Shown here: positions 33,786 to 42,170 of the stretch, in pieces
How positions within the stretch are numbered: the stretch's first letter is position 1
Layout: every line of letters begins with the position of its first letter
Source: an uncultured Oscillospiraceae bacterium
GTDB taxonomy: Bacteria > Bacillota > Clostridia > Oscillospirales > Oscillospiraceae
NCBI GenBank assembly: GCA_934572335.1
Contig: CAKTKU010000008.1
Coordinates: 1-64,000 of the forward strand
Length of the DNA stretch: 64,000 bases
Direction of reading: 5' to 3'
Made by a program: the position numbers and the translations under genes
The notes under the pieces: model-generated
Seen by the model: the letters and a program-made list of their open reading frames with translations, nothing else
Database searches by the model: none
Told to the model about the DNA's origin: nothing

Positions 33786-34328
33786 CTATCGGTGATGTAA
33801 AAATCTGTTCATCACAACGCATCCCAACATACAGCCAAGTCCGTTATGGAGCATATCATCCCACTCAAACCAACCGAGGCGGAACACAAGCTGGCTTATT
33901 TCAATCAGTGCCGAGAATGCAAATCCGAGCAGAAAGCCTCGCCACGGGCTGATTCGCTTACCCGCTGCAAGCGGCAACAACAATCCCATAGGGAACAGCA
34001 GGATGCAATTGAGGGTAATTTGTTTGAGCAGGCGCATATTGCCTTTGGTTATAACATCGTACCACGACCAAAACGGGATGTATTTAATTATCCGCTTGCC
34101 GGGATTTCGCGTCAGCAGTGTTGACGCAACAACAACATACATAAACGATACGAGCAGCACCGTTGACGCTGTGCGAAGCTTGGTAAATTGCGGATTAACA
34201 CGTTGTGCAATGAGCGCGCAAATGGACACCGTGATGATGACGGCAGCAAATATCTCCGCCTCCCGTGCCGTCCACTGGTTATGTTTCATTATGGTCTGGT
34301 ATATATCCGTATAATCACCTCGTGGCAA
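33786..34328 (-). CDS. VanZ-family membrane protein
   Basis: Up to 180 residues, about five membrane helices, with the VanZ C-terminal signature ALIEISQLVFRLGWFEWDDMLHNGLGCMLG. The frame opens with TTG at 34328; an ATG at 34289 is an alternative. Neither has a clear ribosome-binding site. Second VanZ protein in the window but not closely similar to the one at 29720. Less GC-rich than the core genes. Confidence 0.78.
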   Translation of the reverse strand: MPRGDYTDIYQTIMKHNQWTAREAEIFAAVIITVSICALIAQRVNPQFTKLRTASTVLLVSFMYVVVASTLLTRNPGKRIIKYIPFWSWYDVITKGNMRLLKQITLNCILLFPMGLLLPLAAGKRISPWRGFLLGFAFSALIEISQLVFRLGWFEWDDMLHNGLGCMLGCVVMNRFLHHR

Positions 34329-34351
34329 GAATATTTGGCGTAATTGGTCAT

Positions 34352-34852
34352 TTAATTTCCAATACTGTAGAAACCTGTTGACCCTTTATTAATCATATCT
34401 TCAATTGACAGGCAAATTGTGGAAACTGGTGTCGTCGTAGATTCAGTGGGGACAATAGATGCTGAATCGGTCAACGCCGAATCTGTAGGTACTTGATGCT
34501 CTATATTACTTACAGGCTTTATAGTCCCGTTTATGTAGCACCGCAGTGTAACTATAATTATTGCAACTAGTATGCATAAAACTATGTTCGATACAACAAC
34601 CCATGCATTCCATTTTTCGCGGGGTTGATTCTCTACCATTCTCTGAGCATTCGCTTCCTTTCTTTCTGTCTGGGCGGCTTCTGCATCTATATCTTTTACG
34701 TATTCCGATATAAGATTTATCAGAACTCCAGGTACAACTACGCCTGCAGCCGCAAACAATGTGTTTTTAATTCCTTGCTCCGATATAATTCCACCAGCAA
34801 TAACTATTATCGTTAAAACACAAATGGTCACAAACCGAATCGGTCTTTTCAT
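34352..34852 (-). CDS. Hypothetical membrane protein, AT-rich
   Basis: 166 residues not recognised. Hydrophobic segments at about 7-25, 32-50 and 85-105, a Lys/Glu/Gln-rich cytosolic stretch between, and a Ser/Thr-rich C-terminal part (TDSALTDSASIVPTESTTT) that looks extracytoplasmic and unstructured. Codon use is markedly more AT-rich than in the core genes, which fits horizontal origin. Confidence 0.6.
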   Translation of the reverse strand: MKRPIRFVTICVLTIIVIAGGIISEQGIKNTLFAAAGVVVPGVLINLISEYVKDIDAEAAQTERKEANAQRMVENQPREKWNAWVVVSNIVLCILVAIIIVTLRCYINGTIKPVSNIEHQVPTDSALTDSASIVPTESTTTPVSTICLSIEDMINKGSTGFYSIGN

Positions 34853-34886
34853 TTAACTCTACATTCTCCTATTATGTTGGCACCAC

Positions 34887-35942
34887 TCAATGTTTATTAT
34901 TGGTTTTCTCCTTATTCAATTCCTTTTGAACATATTCCGCTGTCAGAATCTTCTTCACTGTACCTTCCACATCCAGGCGATTGGTATTATGGCTGGTATA
35001 GGATTCGTCAGCCATCGTATGTACTTCACCCTTGACCATAAACTTATCGTAGTTAAGGTCTCGGTTATCAGCTGCCACACGAAAGTAATTACCAATATCC
35101 TCGCTACGCAGGCGCTCCTCGCGGGTCATTAGGGTCTCAAACAGCTTCTCGCCGTGGCGGGTGCCGATGATGTTCGTGCCGGTATCGCCGAACAGCTGCT
35201 GGACAGCCTTAGCCAAATCGCCGATAGTAGAGGCATCAGCCTTCTGGATGAACAGATCGCCGGGGTTAGCGTGCTGGAAGGCGAACATAACCAAATCCAC
35301 AGCCTCGTCCAGATTCATCAGGAAGCGGGTCATGTTGGGGTCAGTGATGGTGATGGGGTTACCAGCCTTGATCTGGTCGATGAACAGAGGGATAACGGAA
35401 CCACGGCTGCACATAACGTTGCCGTAACGAGTGCAGCAGATGGTCGTGCCGCCACGCTCAGCAGCTACACGGGCATTGGCGTAAATAACGTGCTCCATCA
35501 TGGCTTTGGAGATGCCCATGGCATTGATTGGATAGGCAGCCTTATCGGTAGACAGGCAAACGACGCGCTTGACACCAGCATCAATAGCGGCGTGCAGGAC
35601 ATTGTCAGTACCGATGATGTTGGTCTGTACGGCCTGCATGGGGAAGAACTCGCAGGAGGGAACCTGCTTCAGAGCGGCAGCGTGGAAGATGTAGTCAACA
35701 CCGGGCATGGCATCCTTGATAGACTGGGGATTGCGGACATCACCGATGTAGAACTTGACCTTCTTAGCGGTGTCAGGGTGCTTGGCCTGAAGCTCATGGC
35801 GCATATCGTCCTGCTTCTTTTCGTCACGGGAGAAGATGCGAATCTCCTTCAAGTCAGAGTCCAAGAAGTGCTTCAGAACGGTAGAGCCAAAAGAACCAGT
35901 ACCACCAGTGATCATAAGGGTTGCGTTATCAAATGCAGACAT
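34887..35942 (-). CDS. CapE/WbjB-like UDP-sugar 4,6-dehydratase/5-epimerase
   Basis: 351-residue extended short-chain dehydrogenase of the FlaA1/CapE group, converting UDP-N-acetylglucosamine to a 4-keto-6-deoxy intermediate for surface polysaccharide sugars. NAD site GGTGSFG (13-19); STDKAAYPINAMGISKAMME places Met where classical members have Tyr (MxxxK), the CapE/WbjB pattern. CTCCT-type ribosome site before the start. In complete clusters it is followed by capF/capG-type genes, absent here, so it looks like a stranded first step. Confidence 0.88.
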   Translation of the reverse strand: MSAFDNATLMITGGTGSFGSTVLKHFLDSDLKEIRIFSRDEKKQDDMRHELQAKHPDTAKKVKFYIGDVRNPQSIKDAMPGVDYIFHAAALKQVPSCEFFPMQAVQTNIIGTDNVLHAAIDAGVKRVVCLSTDKAAYPINAMGISKAMMEHVIYANARVAAERGGTTICCTRYGNVMCSRGSVIPLFIDQIKAGNPITITDPNMTRFLMNLDEAVDLVMFAFQHANPGDLFIQKADASTIGDLAKAVQQLFGDTGTNIIGTRHGEKLFETLMTREERLRSEDIGNYFRVAADNRDLNYDKFMVKGEVHTMADESYTSHNTNRLDVEGTVKKILTAEYVQKELNKEKTNNKH

Positions 35943-36031
35943 TTTAAATTTCCTCCTAAGCTATTTTTATAACTTCAAATCTGATTTTATCAGACCTTAC
36001 AGCATCTAATTCGTTTATAATAATGGTCGTT

Positions 36032-37091
36032 TCATTTTCCGATTATATAACGAGACGCTTTTCCAAACTTTGATAAAACAATTTTAATCAAAAGACACAA
36101 AATCATCACAATCAATGTTTCAGCAAAGACCGTTATATAATTTAGTTGAAACTTGGCCGTAACTTTGGGCATCAACCAAACAAAAAGATAAGTTGATAAA
36201 ATGTAGTAAATCAACGAGTCATTTCCGAACTTTTCAAAATTTTTTCTCATAGAAATCATAAGCTTGCAGGAGCTATCGCATACCTTACGATATAAAATTT
36301 TAGTCCAGAAAACGACAGATACCACTCCAGCCATACCAACAATATATCTATATATCCACTGCAATTTGTTCTGTAACAAATTGCTTTCCAATAAGAGTAA
36401 TTCCTGTAGTATAAATATAAGTGTTTTTCGAATAAAAGAGCATGAGCACTCCCCATAAGAGAGTTGCTGTTAGCCCCATTTTTCTATTTTCAAACCAGTT
36501 CCTACCACATTTTGCGTAATAGAATCCTCCTAGAAAGAATGGTAGCATAAATTTATATGCGTTAAGCCAAAAAAGGTCTGGAGTTATAAAAAACAAAATA
36601 ACGATGATAGTATACGCTATTGCCGTTACCCCCCAGTTTCTCAGCGGGCCTTCAATAACTGAAACACAAAAAGTACATATCATTACAGCCCACAAAAACC
36701 AAAAATCGGTTAAAGTATATCTACCGAAACGTGCTACCATATGCACTATATTGAAACGACTTCCCATCGCAACATCACGCGCCAATAGAATAAATGCCCA
36801 CGTCACACATATTGGCAGCAGCGATTTCACCCGACGGCATATACAATTTCTTGCCCCATGTTTTTCTAGGCTAAAGTAGAACAAATATCCGCTTATCGCA
36901 ATAAATAGAGGCATATGGAAACTGTATATTATTTTCATAACAACATTATCCCAATACAGTTCCTGTTGCAAAAAATCAGCACCGCTTCCATATTGCAGAC
37001 AATGACCGTAAATAACGCACAAAATAGCAATGCCCTTTAGGAAATCTATATACCTGTTTTTCGCCACTCCGTTATCTCCTCTCGTATCCAA
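36032..37091 (-). pseudogene. Acyltransferase 3 family gene broken by a frameshift
   Basis: Two overlapping frames make one acyltransferase 3 protein. Frame one (37091-36348) gives the N-terminal part with KNRYIDFLKGIAILCVIYGHC and eight or so helices, up to ITLIGK; it then runs into unrelated residues and stops. Frame two (36391-36032) continues the family pattern from ESNLLQNKLQWIYRYIVG with three more helices. The switch lies at about 36385-36391. Either a real frameshift mutation or an assembly error. AT-rich. Would O-acetylate a polysaccharide if intact. Confidence 0.8.
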
Positions 37092-37832
37092 TTACGCTAT
37101 CTTACTTTCTTTTCGCAGAGTTCGCACAATGTTATACAAATCTATGGCCAAAACAATTACGGCAAAAAACATTAGAATTGTTGTTGCAAGTCTAATTCCT
37201 ACAGTTCCCAATTGCTTTGTCACACCCAAGTAAATTGAAAAAGGAATATTCAAAATGCCTGCAATCGCAAAAACAAATAATTGAACATTAATTTTCCCAG
37301 AGCCATTTGTAAAGGAAGTAATAAATCCAGACAATGAGTATAATGAATAGAAAATACACATAACAGGAACCAAACTCGGTTGATATTGCAATTTTCTTCC
37401 CAACCATGCACTTACAAGCGGATCAAATATAACTGCCAACAGTATATAACCCGCAAAAAACAGCAAGAAAAAGAGAAGCACCTTGTGTATTGCATTCTTG
37501 ACCCATCTGTAATCTTTTTCTGCAAATGCAACTGCACTCCGAGACCAATAAGGAACTAAGAATGCCGCAAAAAGTGAATATGCAGTATTAAACACCTTAT
37601 TCACTATCGAAAATGGTGTCACTTCAGCTGCACCAAAAAAATGGGTTATCAGAAGATTATCCACTGTAAAGAGCATCAAGCAAAAAATCTGAATGGCGAA
37701 GAATTTAATTCCGACATCACAGATCTGCCGTATTTTACCCCTTTCAAAAAATACGATTGACGGTCGCAGATAGTCATATTTTGCAAAGATATGTACGGTG
37801 TTATATAAATAAACAATATTTCCCGTTTTATG
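37092..37832 (-). pseudogene. Wzx-type flippase, 5'-truncated remnant
   Basis: Open frame of 246 codons after an in-frame stop at 37833-37835. Only the C-terminal half of a polysaccharide flippase is present: AKYDYLRPSIVFFERGK, then GIKFFAIQIFCLMLFTVDNLL and six further helices. The first good ATG (37679) falls inside a helix, so coding similarity clearly extends upstream of any normal start. About 200 N-terminal residues are missing. The break lies 65 bases from the twin repeats next to the recombinase gene, suggesting loss by recombination. Confidence 0.78.
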
Positions 37833-37896
37833 CTATTCTAAATCGTACTCTGTATTAGTGTTTTTGTTTGGGTTTGCAATTCAACTCGATATTGCA

Positions 37897-37971
37897 GACG
37901 AAATCAAGTATTTTGTCGGTGCCGGGAAAACCCGGCAATTTTAACCCATCGACGAAATCAAGTATTTTGTC
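37897..37971. repeat. Pair of 21-bp repeats bracketing a terminator hairpin
   Basis: Identical 21-base units at 37897-37917 and 37951-37971, each an imperfect palindrome with 8-base arms (GACGAAAT and ATTTTGTC) around CAAGT. The 33 bases between hold a hairpin GCCGGG-AAAA-CCCGGC (37921-37936) followed by AATTTT on the plus strand. The right copy begins 3 bases after the recombinase stop codon. The size and symmetry resemble tyrosine-recombinase core sites, but no recombination is shown. Confidence 0.75.
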
Positions 37972-37974
37972 ATA

Positions 37975-38820
37975 TTATGATACTAGTCCGAGCAGTTCCA
38001 TCTGCTCGGCATTTTCATTGCTCGTGGTGACAAGATAGATGCGCGTTGTCTCTATGCTGCTGTGTCCGAGGATGTTGGCAAGCTTGACGATGTCATGGCT
38101 GACCATATAGAATCGGCACGCGAACAGATGCCGCAGATTGTGCGGGAACACCTTGCTGCTCTCGACCCTCGCCGCGCCGCACAGCGCTTTCATCGCAGCC
38201 CATATCTGCCGCCGGTTCATCCCACGACCGCTTCTGGTGAGGAATATCTCGCCGGAGGCGATCTTTCTTTTTCCTGCGTATTTCAAAAGCTTTTTGCGGA
38301 GCTTACCGGGGATGATGATCGTGCGTATCTTCCCCTTGAGGGATATTTCCGCCACGCCCTGCCGCGCCGCTTCCACAGTTATATACCGCACCTCGCTCAC
38401 GCGCACCCCGGTGGCGCATATAGTCTCCAGCAGCAACGCGATGCGCGCGTCGCCATGCGCTTCCGCCGCGCTCACAAGGCGCATGTACTCCTCACGTGTC
38501 AGTGCCTTCGACTCCGCGCGGAACATCCGCCGCTGTATCTTGAGGAACTTCACATGGCAGTCCCCGCGCCCGATGAATGTGAAAAATCCGTTGAGCGCGG
38601 AGAGCATGGAATTGATGGTGACAGGTGCATAGCCCTTCGCGCTCAGCTGCTCCTTCCACTCGACGGCAGTTTCCTTCGTCAGCTCCCGTGCGCCCAGCCA
38701 CTGCGCGAACGTGCGCACATCGCGCAGGTATTTTTCTATCGTCCCCCGGCTGTGCTCATCTTCGCGCAGATGCGCGGCATATGCGGCAAGCTGTGCGGTT
38801 ATAACGGTATTGTCGCTCAT
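37975..38820 (-). CDS. Tyrosine site-specific recombinase/integrase
   Basis: 281 residues: N-terminal SAM-like core-binding domain (about 5-90) and catalytic domain with all active residues: Arg in CATGVRVSEV, Lys in LKGKIR, HNLRH, GHSS and Tyr in RIYLV. Start 38820 is set by AAGGAG 9 bases upstream. GC-rich like the chromosome, unlike the polysaccharide genes next to it. No phage or transposon genes are nearby; size and position suit a XerC/D-like or DNA-inversion enzyme acting on local sites. Confidence 0.92.
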   Translation of the reverse strand: MSDNTVITAQLAAYAAHLREDEHSRGTIEKYLRDVRTFAQWLGARELTKETAVEWKEQLSAKGYAPVTINSMLSALNGFFTFIGRGDCHVKFLKIQRRMFRAESKALTREEYMRLVSAAEAHGDARIALLLETICATGVRVSEVRYITVEAARQGVAEISLKGKIRTIIIPGKLRKKLLKYAGKRKIASGEIFLTRSGRGMNRRQIWAAMKALCGAARVESSKVFPHNLRHLFACRFYMVSHDIVKLANILGHSSIETTRIYLVTTSNENAEQMELLGLVS

Positions 38821-38881
38821 TTCATTTGTCTCCTTTGAAATCTGTGATACACAGTTAGTGTACCATATTGTGCACCATTTT

Positions 38882-38909
38882 ATTATATACTGCTGCATTA
38901 TTGCTGCAA
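38882..38909 (-). promoter_or_regulatory. Promoter of the recombinase gene
   Basis: On the minus strand: TTGCAG, 16-bp spacer, TATAAT, about 60 bases upstream of the start codon. Confidence 0.5.
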
Positions 38910-38925
38910 GGGGAGTTTAGAAAAC

Positions 38926-38962
38926 AGAAAAATGCCACCAAGAGAAATGACCCTTGGTGGCA
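38926..38962 (-). terminator. Terminator of the toxin-antitoxin operon
   Basis: 10-bp perfect stem (38933-38942 with 38953-38962), then on the minus strand a T-rich tail TTTTTCTGTTTTC. Lies 21 bases after the toxin stop. Confidence 0.8.
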
Positions 38963-38983
38963 AGATGCTCTATTGACTTTAAA

Positions 38984-39313
38984 TCAATCCTGTGCAACAT
39001 CCGCAAACGCGGCTAATTGATCACGCCGACCATAGATGACGGCAGTGATATATACGCTCTTGGCTTCTTCGTTAACCAAATAATATACAAGATGTTTTTT
39101 TACTGGCATTTTATGAACTCCCTTGCTGCGCCACGGTTCTTCCTCTACCAGAGGATATCTCGACGGCATAAAGCAAAGTCCGGCAATCTCTTTGTAAAGC
39201 AGATCAGCCCAGCGTTTTGCGGTTTCCGACTCTTGCAAGGTATGGGCAATATACAACGCAGTCTGACGAATCTGCTCCATTGCCTGTGGGGTCAGAGTTA
39301 CTTGATAATCCAT
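38984..39313 (-). CDS. RelE/ParE-family toxin
   Basis: 109-residue toxin of the RelE/ParE superfamily: N-terminal TPQAMEQIRQTALYIAHTL helices, central RYPLVEEEPWRSKGVHKMPVKKHLVYYLV, and C-terminal YITAVIYGRRDQ strand with the conserved Arg. Either an mRNA interferase or gyrase poison; the sequence does not decide. ATG 39313 is preferred; a TTG overlapping the antitoxin stop is possible. Confidence 0.88.
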   Translation of the reverse strand: MDYQVTLTPQAMEQIRQTALYIAHTLQESETAKRWADLLYKEIAGLCFMPSRYPLVEEEPWRSKGVHKMPVKKHLVYYLVNEEAKSVYITAVIYGRRDQLAAFADVAQD

Positions 39314-39315
39314 GT

Positions 39316-39612
39316 TCAAAGCTCGCTACGGATTTGGGCGAAAGCTTTCTCTACCGGTATTGTCTGACCGTTTTTTGCCTGCTGATATCCTTTTTCCATC
39401 ATTGCGTCGAACTGTGCCTCTGTCATGCTGTCGCGCGTAGGGATCTGGGGCACAGACAGCGAATACGGAACACCGCCAGTCATTATGATCTGCCGGTACA
39501 AGGTATCGATCAGCACAGACACCGGCAGACCGATATTAGCAAGAATCGCTTCGGCCTGCTGCTTGATTTCCGGTTGCACACGAGCCGTTACATTTGCACT
39601 CTTTATTGCCAT
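39316..39612 (-). CDS. RelB/DinJ-family antitoxin
   Basis: 98-residue antitoxin. Ribbon-helix-helix N-terminus AIKSANVTARVQPEIKQQAEAILANIGLPVSVLIDTLYRQI is a textbook RelB/DinJ sequence; the C-terminal part (FDAMMEKGYQQAKNG, PVEKAFAQI) would wrap the toxin. Start 39612 selected from AGGTG 6 bases upstream. Precedes the toxin by 2 bases. The operator in its promoter suggests autoregulation. Confidence 0.92.
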   Translation of the reverse strand: MAIKSANVTARVQPEIKQQAEAILANIGLPVSVLIDTLYRQIIMTGGVPYSLSVPQIPTRDSMTEAQFDAMMEKGYQQAKNGQTIPVEKAFAQIRSEL

Positions 39613-39637
39613 GATAAGCACCTGCCTTTCTATACGT

Positions 39638-39673
39638 AGTATACCACATTGTATTGCTGGTTGCAACACAATG
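39638..39673 (-). promoter_or_regulatory. Toxin-antitoxin promoter with operator palindrome
   Basis: On the minus strand TTGCAA (39661-39666), 17-bp spacer, TATACT (39638-39643). Overlapping it is a palindrome with 11-base arms (39647-39657 and 39663-39673, one mismatch, 5-base centre), a likely binding site for the RelB-type ribbon-helix-helix dimer. Confidence 0.7.
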
Positions 39674-39855
39674 CAGTTATTATTTCGTTATTTCTCATCG
39701 GTAAGAATGGTCTGCGCGTTAATATGCTTTTTATTGTCAGCACTTTTTTACTCCGCAAGAAAAAATTACATCCCCCTTTTCGGAATATCTCCATCTGATA
39801 TGCAGAAGATAAGTTCGGGCAAACAACCCGAATAGAGAAAAAGGAGATGTAAACT

Positions 39856-40056
39856 ATGTCTACCAATTCCAGTAATCATCTTGTTAACCCCGCAGCGCGC
39901 GACGCTATGGAGAAGTTCAAGATGGAGGCCGCTTCTGAAGTCGGCGTCAATCTCAAGAACGGCTACAACGGCGACCTTACCAGCCGTCAGGCCGGTTCCG
40001 TCGGCGGCCAGATGGTCAAGAAGATGATCGAGGCCTACGAGAACGGCATGAAGTAA
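39856..40056 (+). CDS. Alpha/beta-type small acid-soluble spore protein
   Basis: 66 residues matching the alpha/beta SASP family: EVGVNLKNGYNGDLTSRQAG contains the germination-protease site region (EVGV) and the DNA-binding core, followed by SVGGQMVKKMIE. It coats forespore DNA and protects it from UV and heat. AAGGAG precedes the ATG. No convincing sigma-G promoter was found in the 186 bases upstream. Closed by a terminator. Confidence 0.95.
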   Translation: MSTNSSNHLVNPAARDAMEKFKMEAASEVGVNLKNGYNGDLTSRQAGSVGGQMVKKMIEAYENGMK

Positions 40057-40073
40057 TTTGCGCAAAGACCCAT

Positions 40074-40111
40074 AAAAAATTCAGGAGAGCAGCAGCTCCC
40101 CTGAATTTTTT
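40074..40111. terminator. Bidirectional terminator between the spore protein gene and obgE
   Basis: Stem of A6TTCAGG paired with CCTGAAT6 plus an inner GAGC/GCTC stem across one mismatch, loop 40091-40094. A and T tracts on both sides suit the convergent genes. Confidence 0.85.
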
Positions 40112-40119
40112 ATAGAGAT

Positions 40120-41403
40120 TTAATCCTTATATTCAAACATCAGGTCATACATGCTGACGGTGTCGCCGTCCTTCACGCCCATCTGCTCCATGCGCTCGTA
40201 CACGCCGGATTCACGCAGGACGCGGTCAAAGTACATGCGGCTTTCATAATCGTCAAAGTTGATGGTCGACACAAGGCGCTGGATCCACGGCCCCTCGACG
40301 ATCCACATATCGTCAAAGTGCTGTATGTCAAGCCCGGAGGAGGTATCAATGACCGGCTCCGGCGGGACATAGTCCGCTTCGAAGCTCAGCATGGGCGGAA
40401 GCTCCGCCAAGCGGTGCGCGCATTCGCCGACAAGCTCGCGCGTGCCCTCATGGGTCACGGCGCTCATCTCAAAGAACTCGTACCCAAGCTCCTCCACATG
40501 AGCGCGCAGACGCTCGATATTGTCGCTCCCCTCTTCAACGAGGTCGCACTTGTTCGCGGCGACTATCTGCGGGCGGGATGCAAGCTCGGGACTATATTCC
40601 TTAAGCTCGGCATTTATCGCGTCGAAATCCTCCACAGGGTCACGCCCCTCAGAGCCGGACACATCCACAAGATGGACAAGCAGACGGCAGCGGTCGATAT
40701 GCCGCAGGAAGTCATATCCCAGCCCCGCGCCCTCGGACGCGCCCTCGATAATACCGGGTATGTCCGCCATGACAAAGGACACGCCCTCATCGACGTACAC
40801 AACGCCGAGATTGGGGAAGAGCGTGGTGAAGTGATAGTTCGCGATCTTCGGGTGCGCCTTGCTGACAACGGACAGGAGCGTCGACTTGCCGACATTCGGG
40901 AAGCCCACCAGCCCAACATCCGCCAGCAGCTTCAGCTCAAGCGTGATGTCATGGCTCTCTCCGGGAAGCCCTGGCTTTGCAAAGCGCGGAACCTGACGCG
41001 TGGGCGTGGCAAAGTGCATATTGCCCCAGCCGCCGCGGCCGCCCTTGGCGGCGACCCAGTCCTCGCCGGTGGACATATCGTGCATGATAGCGCCGGTCTC
41101 GGTGTCGCGCACGATGGTGCCGCGCGGGACCTTTATATACAGCGTCTCGCCGTCCTTGCCGTAGCAGCGCTTGCCGGAGCCGTTCGCGCCGTTCCCGGCG
41201 GAGTACTTGCGCTTATAGCGAAAGTCCATGAGCGTGGACATATTGTCGTCAACGGTGAACACGATGTTGCCGCCGCGCCCGCCGTCGCCGCCGTCCGGTC
41301 CGCCCGCCGCGACGTATTTCTCCCGGTGGAACGCGACCGCGCCGTCACCGCCCTTTCCGGCGTGTATGCTGATCCTTGCCTTGTCAACAAATGCAGATGC
41401 CAT
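40120..41403 (-). CDS. obgE: GTPase ObgE
   Basis: 427 residues: glycine-rich Obg domain (1-158, GGDGGDGGRGGNIVF), G domain (G1 GFPNVGKST, G3 DIPG, G4 NKCD) and C-terminal OCT domain (about 345-427). Ribosome-assembly and stress GTPase; in spore formers also linked to sporulation control. Third gene after rplU-rpmA, with a terminator hairpin between. Confidence 0.97.
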   Translation of the reverse strand: MASAFVDKARISIHAGKGGDGAVAFHREKYVAAGGPDGGDGGRGGNIVFTVDDNMSTLMDFRYKRKYSAGNGANGSGKRCYGKDGETLYIKVPRGTIVRDTETGAIMHDMSTGEDWVAAKGGRGGWGNMHFATPTRQVPRFAKPGLPGESHDITLELKLLADVGLVGFPNVGKSTLLSVVSKAHPKIANYHFTTLFPNLGVVYVDEGVSFVMADIPGIIEGASEGAGLGYDFLRHIDRCRLLVHLVDVSGSEGRDPVEDFDAINAELKEYSPELASRPQIVAANKCDLVEEGSDNIERLRAHVEELGYEFFEMSAVTHEGTRELVGECAHRLAELPPMLSFEADYVPPEPVIDTSSGLDIQHFDDMWIVEGPWIQRLVSTINFDDYESRMYFDRVLRESGVYERMEQMGVKDGDTVSMYDLMFEYKD

Positions 41404-41430
41404 GCCGTAACCTCCTTTGCGTTACTATGA

Positions 41431-41459
41431 AAAAAGGCCGGACAATGTCCGGCCTTTTT
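41431..41459 (-). terminator. Intrinsic terminator/attenuator between rpmA and obgE
   Basis: A5GGCCGGA/TCCGGCCT5 stem with a short loop (41443-41447). It would end most ribosomal-protein transcripts before obgE, lowering obgE expression. Confidence 0.8.
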
Positions 41460-41468
41460 AAGTCACAT

Positions 41469-41732
41469 TTACTGAGCAATTTCTTCGTAAACAGAGACCT
41501 TTTTGCGGTCCTTGCCCATGCGCTCGAACTTCACCTTGCCGTCTACGAGAGCGAACAGAGTGTCGTCCTTACCCTTACCGACGTTGGTACCCGGGTGGAT
41601 CTTCGTTCCGCGCTGTCTGACAAGGATGTTGCCGGCCAGAACAAACTGTCCGTCGGCTCTCTTGGCACCAAGACGCTTAGACTCACTGTCGCGGCCGTTC
41701 TTGGTAGAACCCATACCTTTTTTATGTGCCAT
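41469..41732 (-). CDS. rpmA: Ribosomal protein L27
   Basis: 87 residues, beginning [20 protein letters not shown]. The mature-type N-terminus follows the start codon directly: the 9-or-so residue extension ending in FF that most Firmicutes carry and that protease Prp removes is missing. An in-frame TGA is immediately upstream and AAAGGAGGG is well placed, so the start is secure. The prp (ysxB) gene that usually lies between rplU and rpmA is also absent. Confidence 0.97.
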   Translation of the reverse strand: MAHKKGMGSTKNGRDSESKRLGAKRADGQFVLAGNILVRQRGTKIHPGTNVGKGKDDTLFALVDGKVKFERMGKDRKKVSVYEEIAQ

Positions 41733-41772
41733 TCAGGTTTTCCCTCCTTTAGTCAATATCAGTTGCGGAAAA

Positions 41773-42087
41773 TTAAGCGTTGATGGTCTCAATCTGAACC
41801 TTGGTGTAGGGCTGTCTGTGACCCTGCGTTCTGCGATAGCCCTTTTTGGGCTTCATCTTGTAGACGCGGATCTTGGCGCTCTTGCCGTTCTTGACGACAT
41901 TCGCGGAGACGGAAGCGCCCTCGATGCAGGGTGCACCGAAAACTGCGGTCTCACCGTCGATAACAGCCAGAACCTGGTCGAACTTAACAGCCTCGCCAGC
42001 TGCGGCATCCATCTTCTCAACGAAGATAACGTCGCCCTCAGCAACACGGTACTGCTTGCCGCCGGTCACGATGATAGCATGCTTCAT
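41773..42087 (-). CDS. rplU: Ribosomal protein L21
   Basis: 104-residue 50S protein, binding 23S rRNA next to L20. Starts [15 protein letters not shown] and ends with the family signature [26 protein letters not shown]. Only 40 bases separate it from rpmA. Has a strong promoter and structured leader. Confidence 0.97.
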   Translation of the reverse strand: MKHAIIVTGGKQYRVAEGDVIFVEKMDAAAGEAVKFDQVLAVIDGETAVFGAPCIEGASVSANVVKNGKSAKIRVYKMKPKKGYRRTQGHRQPYTKVQIETINA

Positions 42088-42165
42088 TAACTTATCCTCC
42101 CTCTTTACAGGTCTCGCTCTTAGGGCGGAGGCATAGCCCCGCTTTATAGCCCCTTCAATGCGGCT
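42088..42165 (-). ncRNA. Putative L21 leader (rplU 5'-UTR regulatory RNA)
   Basis: The roughly 75-base leader between the promoter and rplU contains GGGGCTATAAAG, CGGGGCTATGCC and TCCGCCC segments that can pair, resembling the Firmicutes L21 leader family, thought to let L21 control its own operon. Called from position and recognisable segments; no covariance search was possible. Confidence 0.5.
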
Positions 42166-42170
42166 TTAGT

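Noticed and set aside
37897..37971. Twin repeats as a CRISPR remnant
   Set aside because: Only two units with a hairpin-containing spacer and no cas genes; better explained as recombinase or terminator-associated repeats.
39670..39855. Sigma-G promoter for the spore protein gene
   Set aside because: Searched for GNATR and CATNNTA at 17-18 bases; only partial matches such as GAATA near 39781 without a matching -10.
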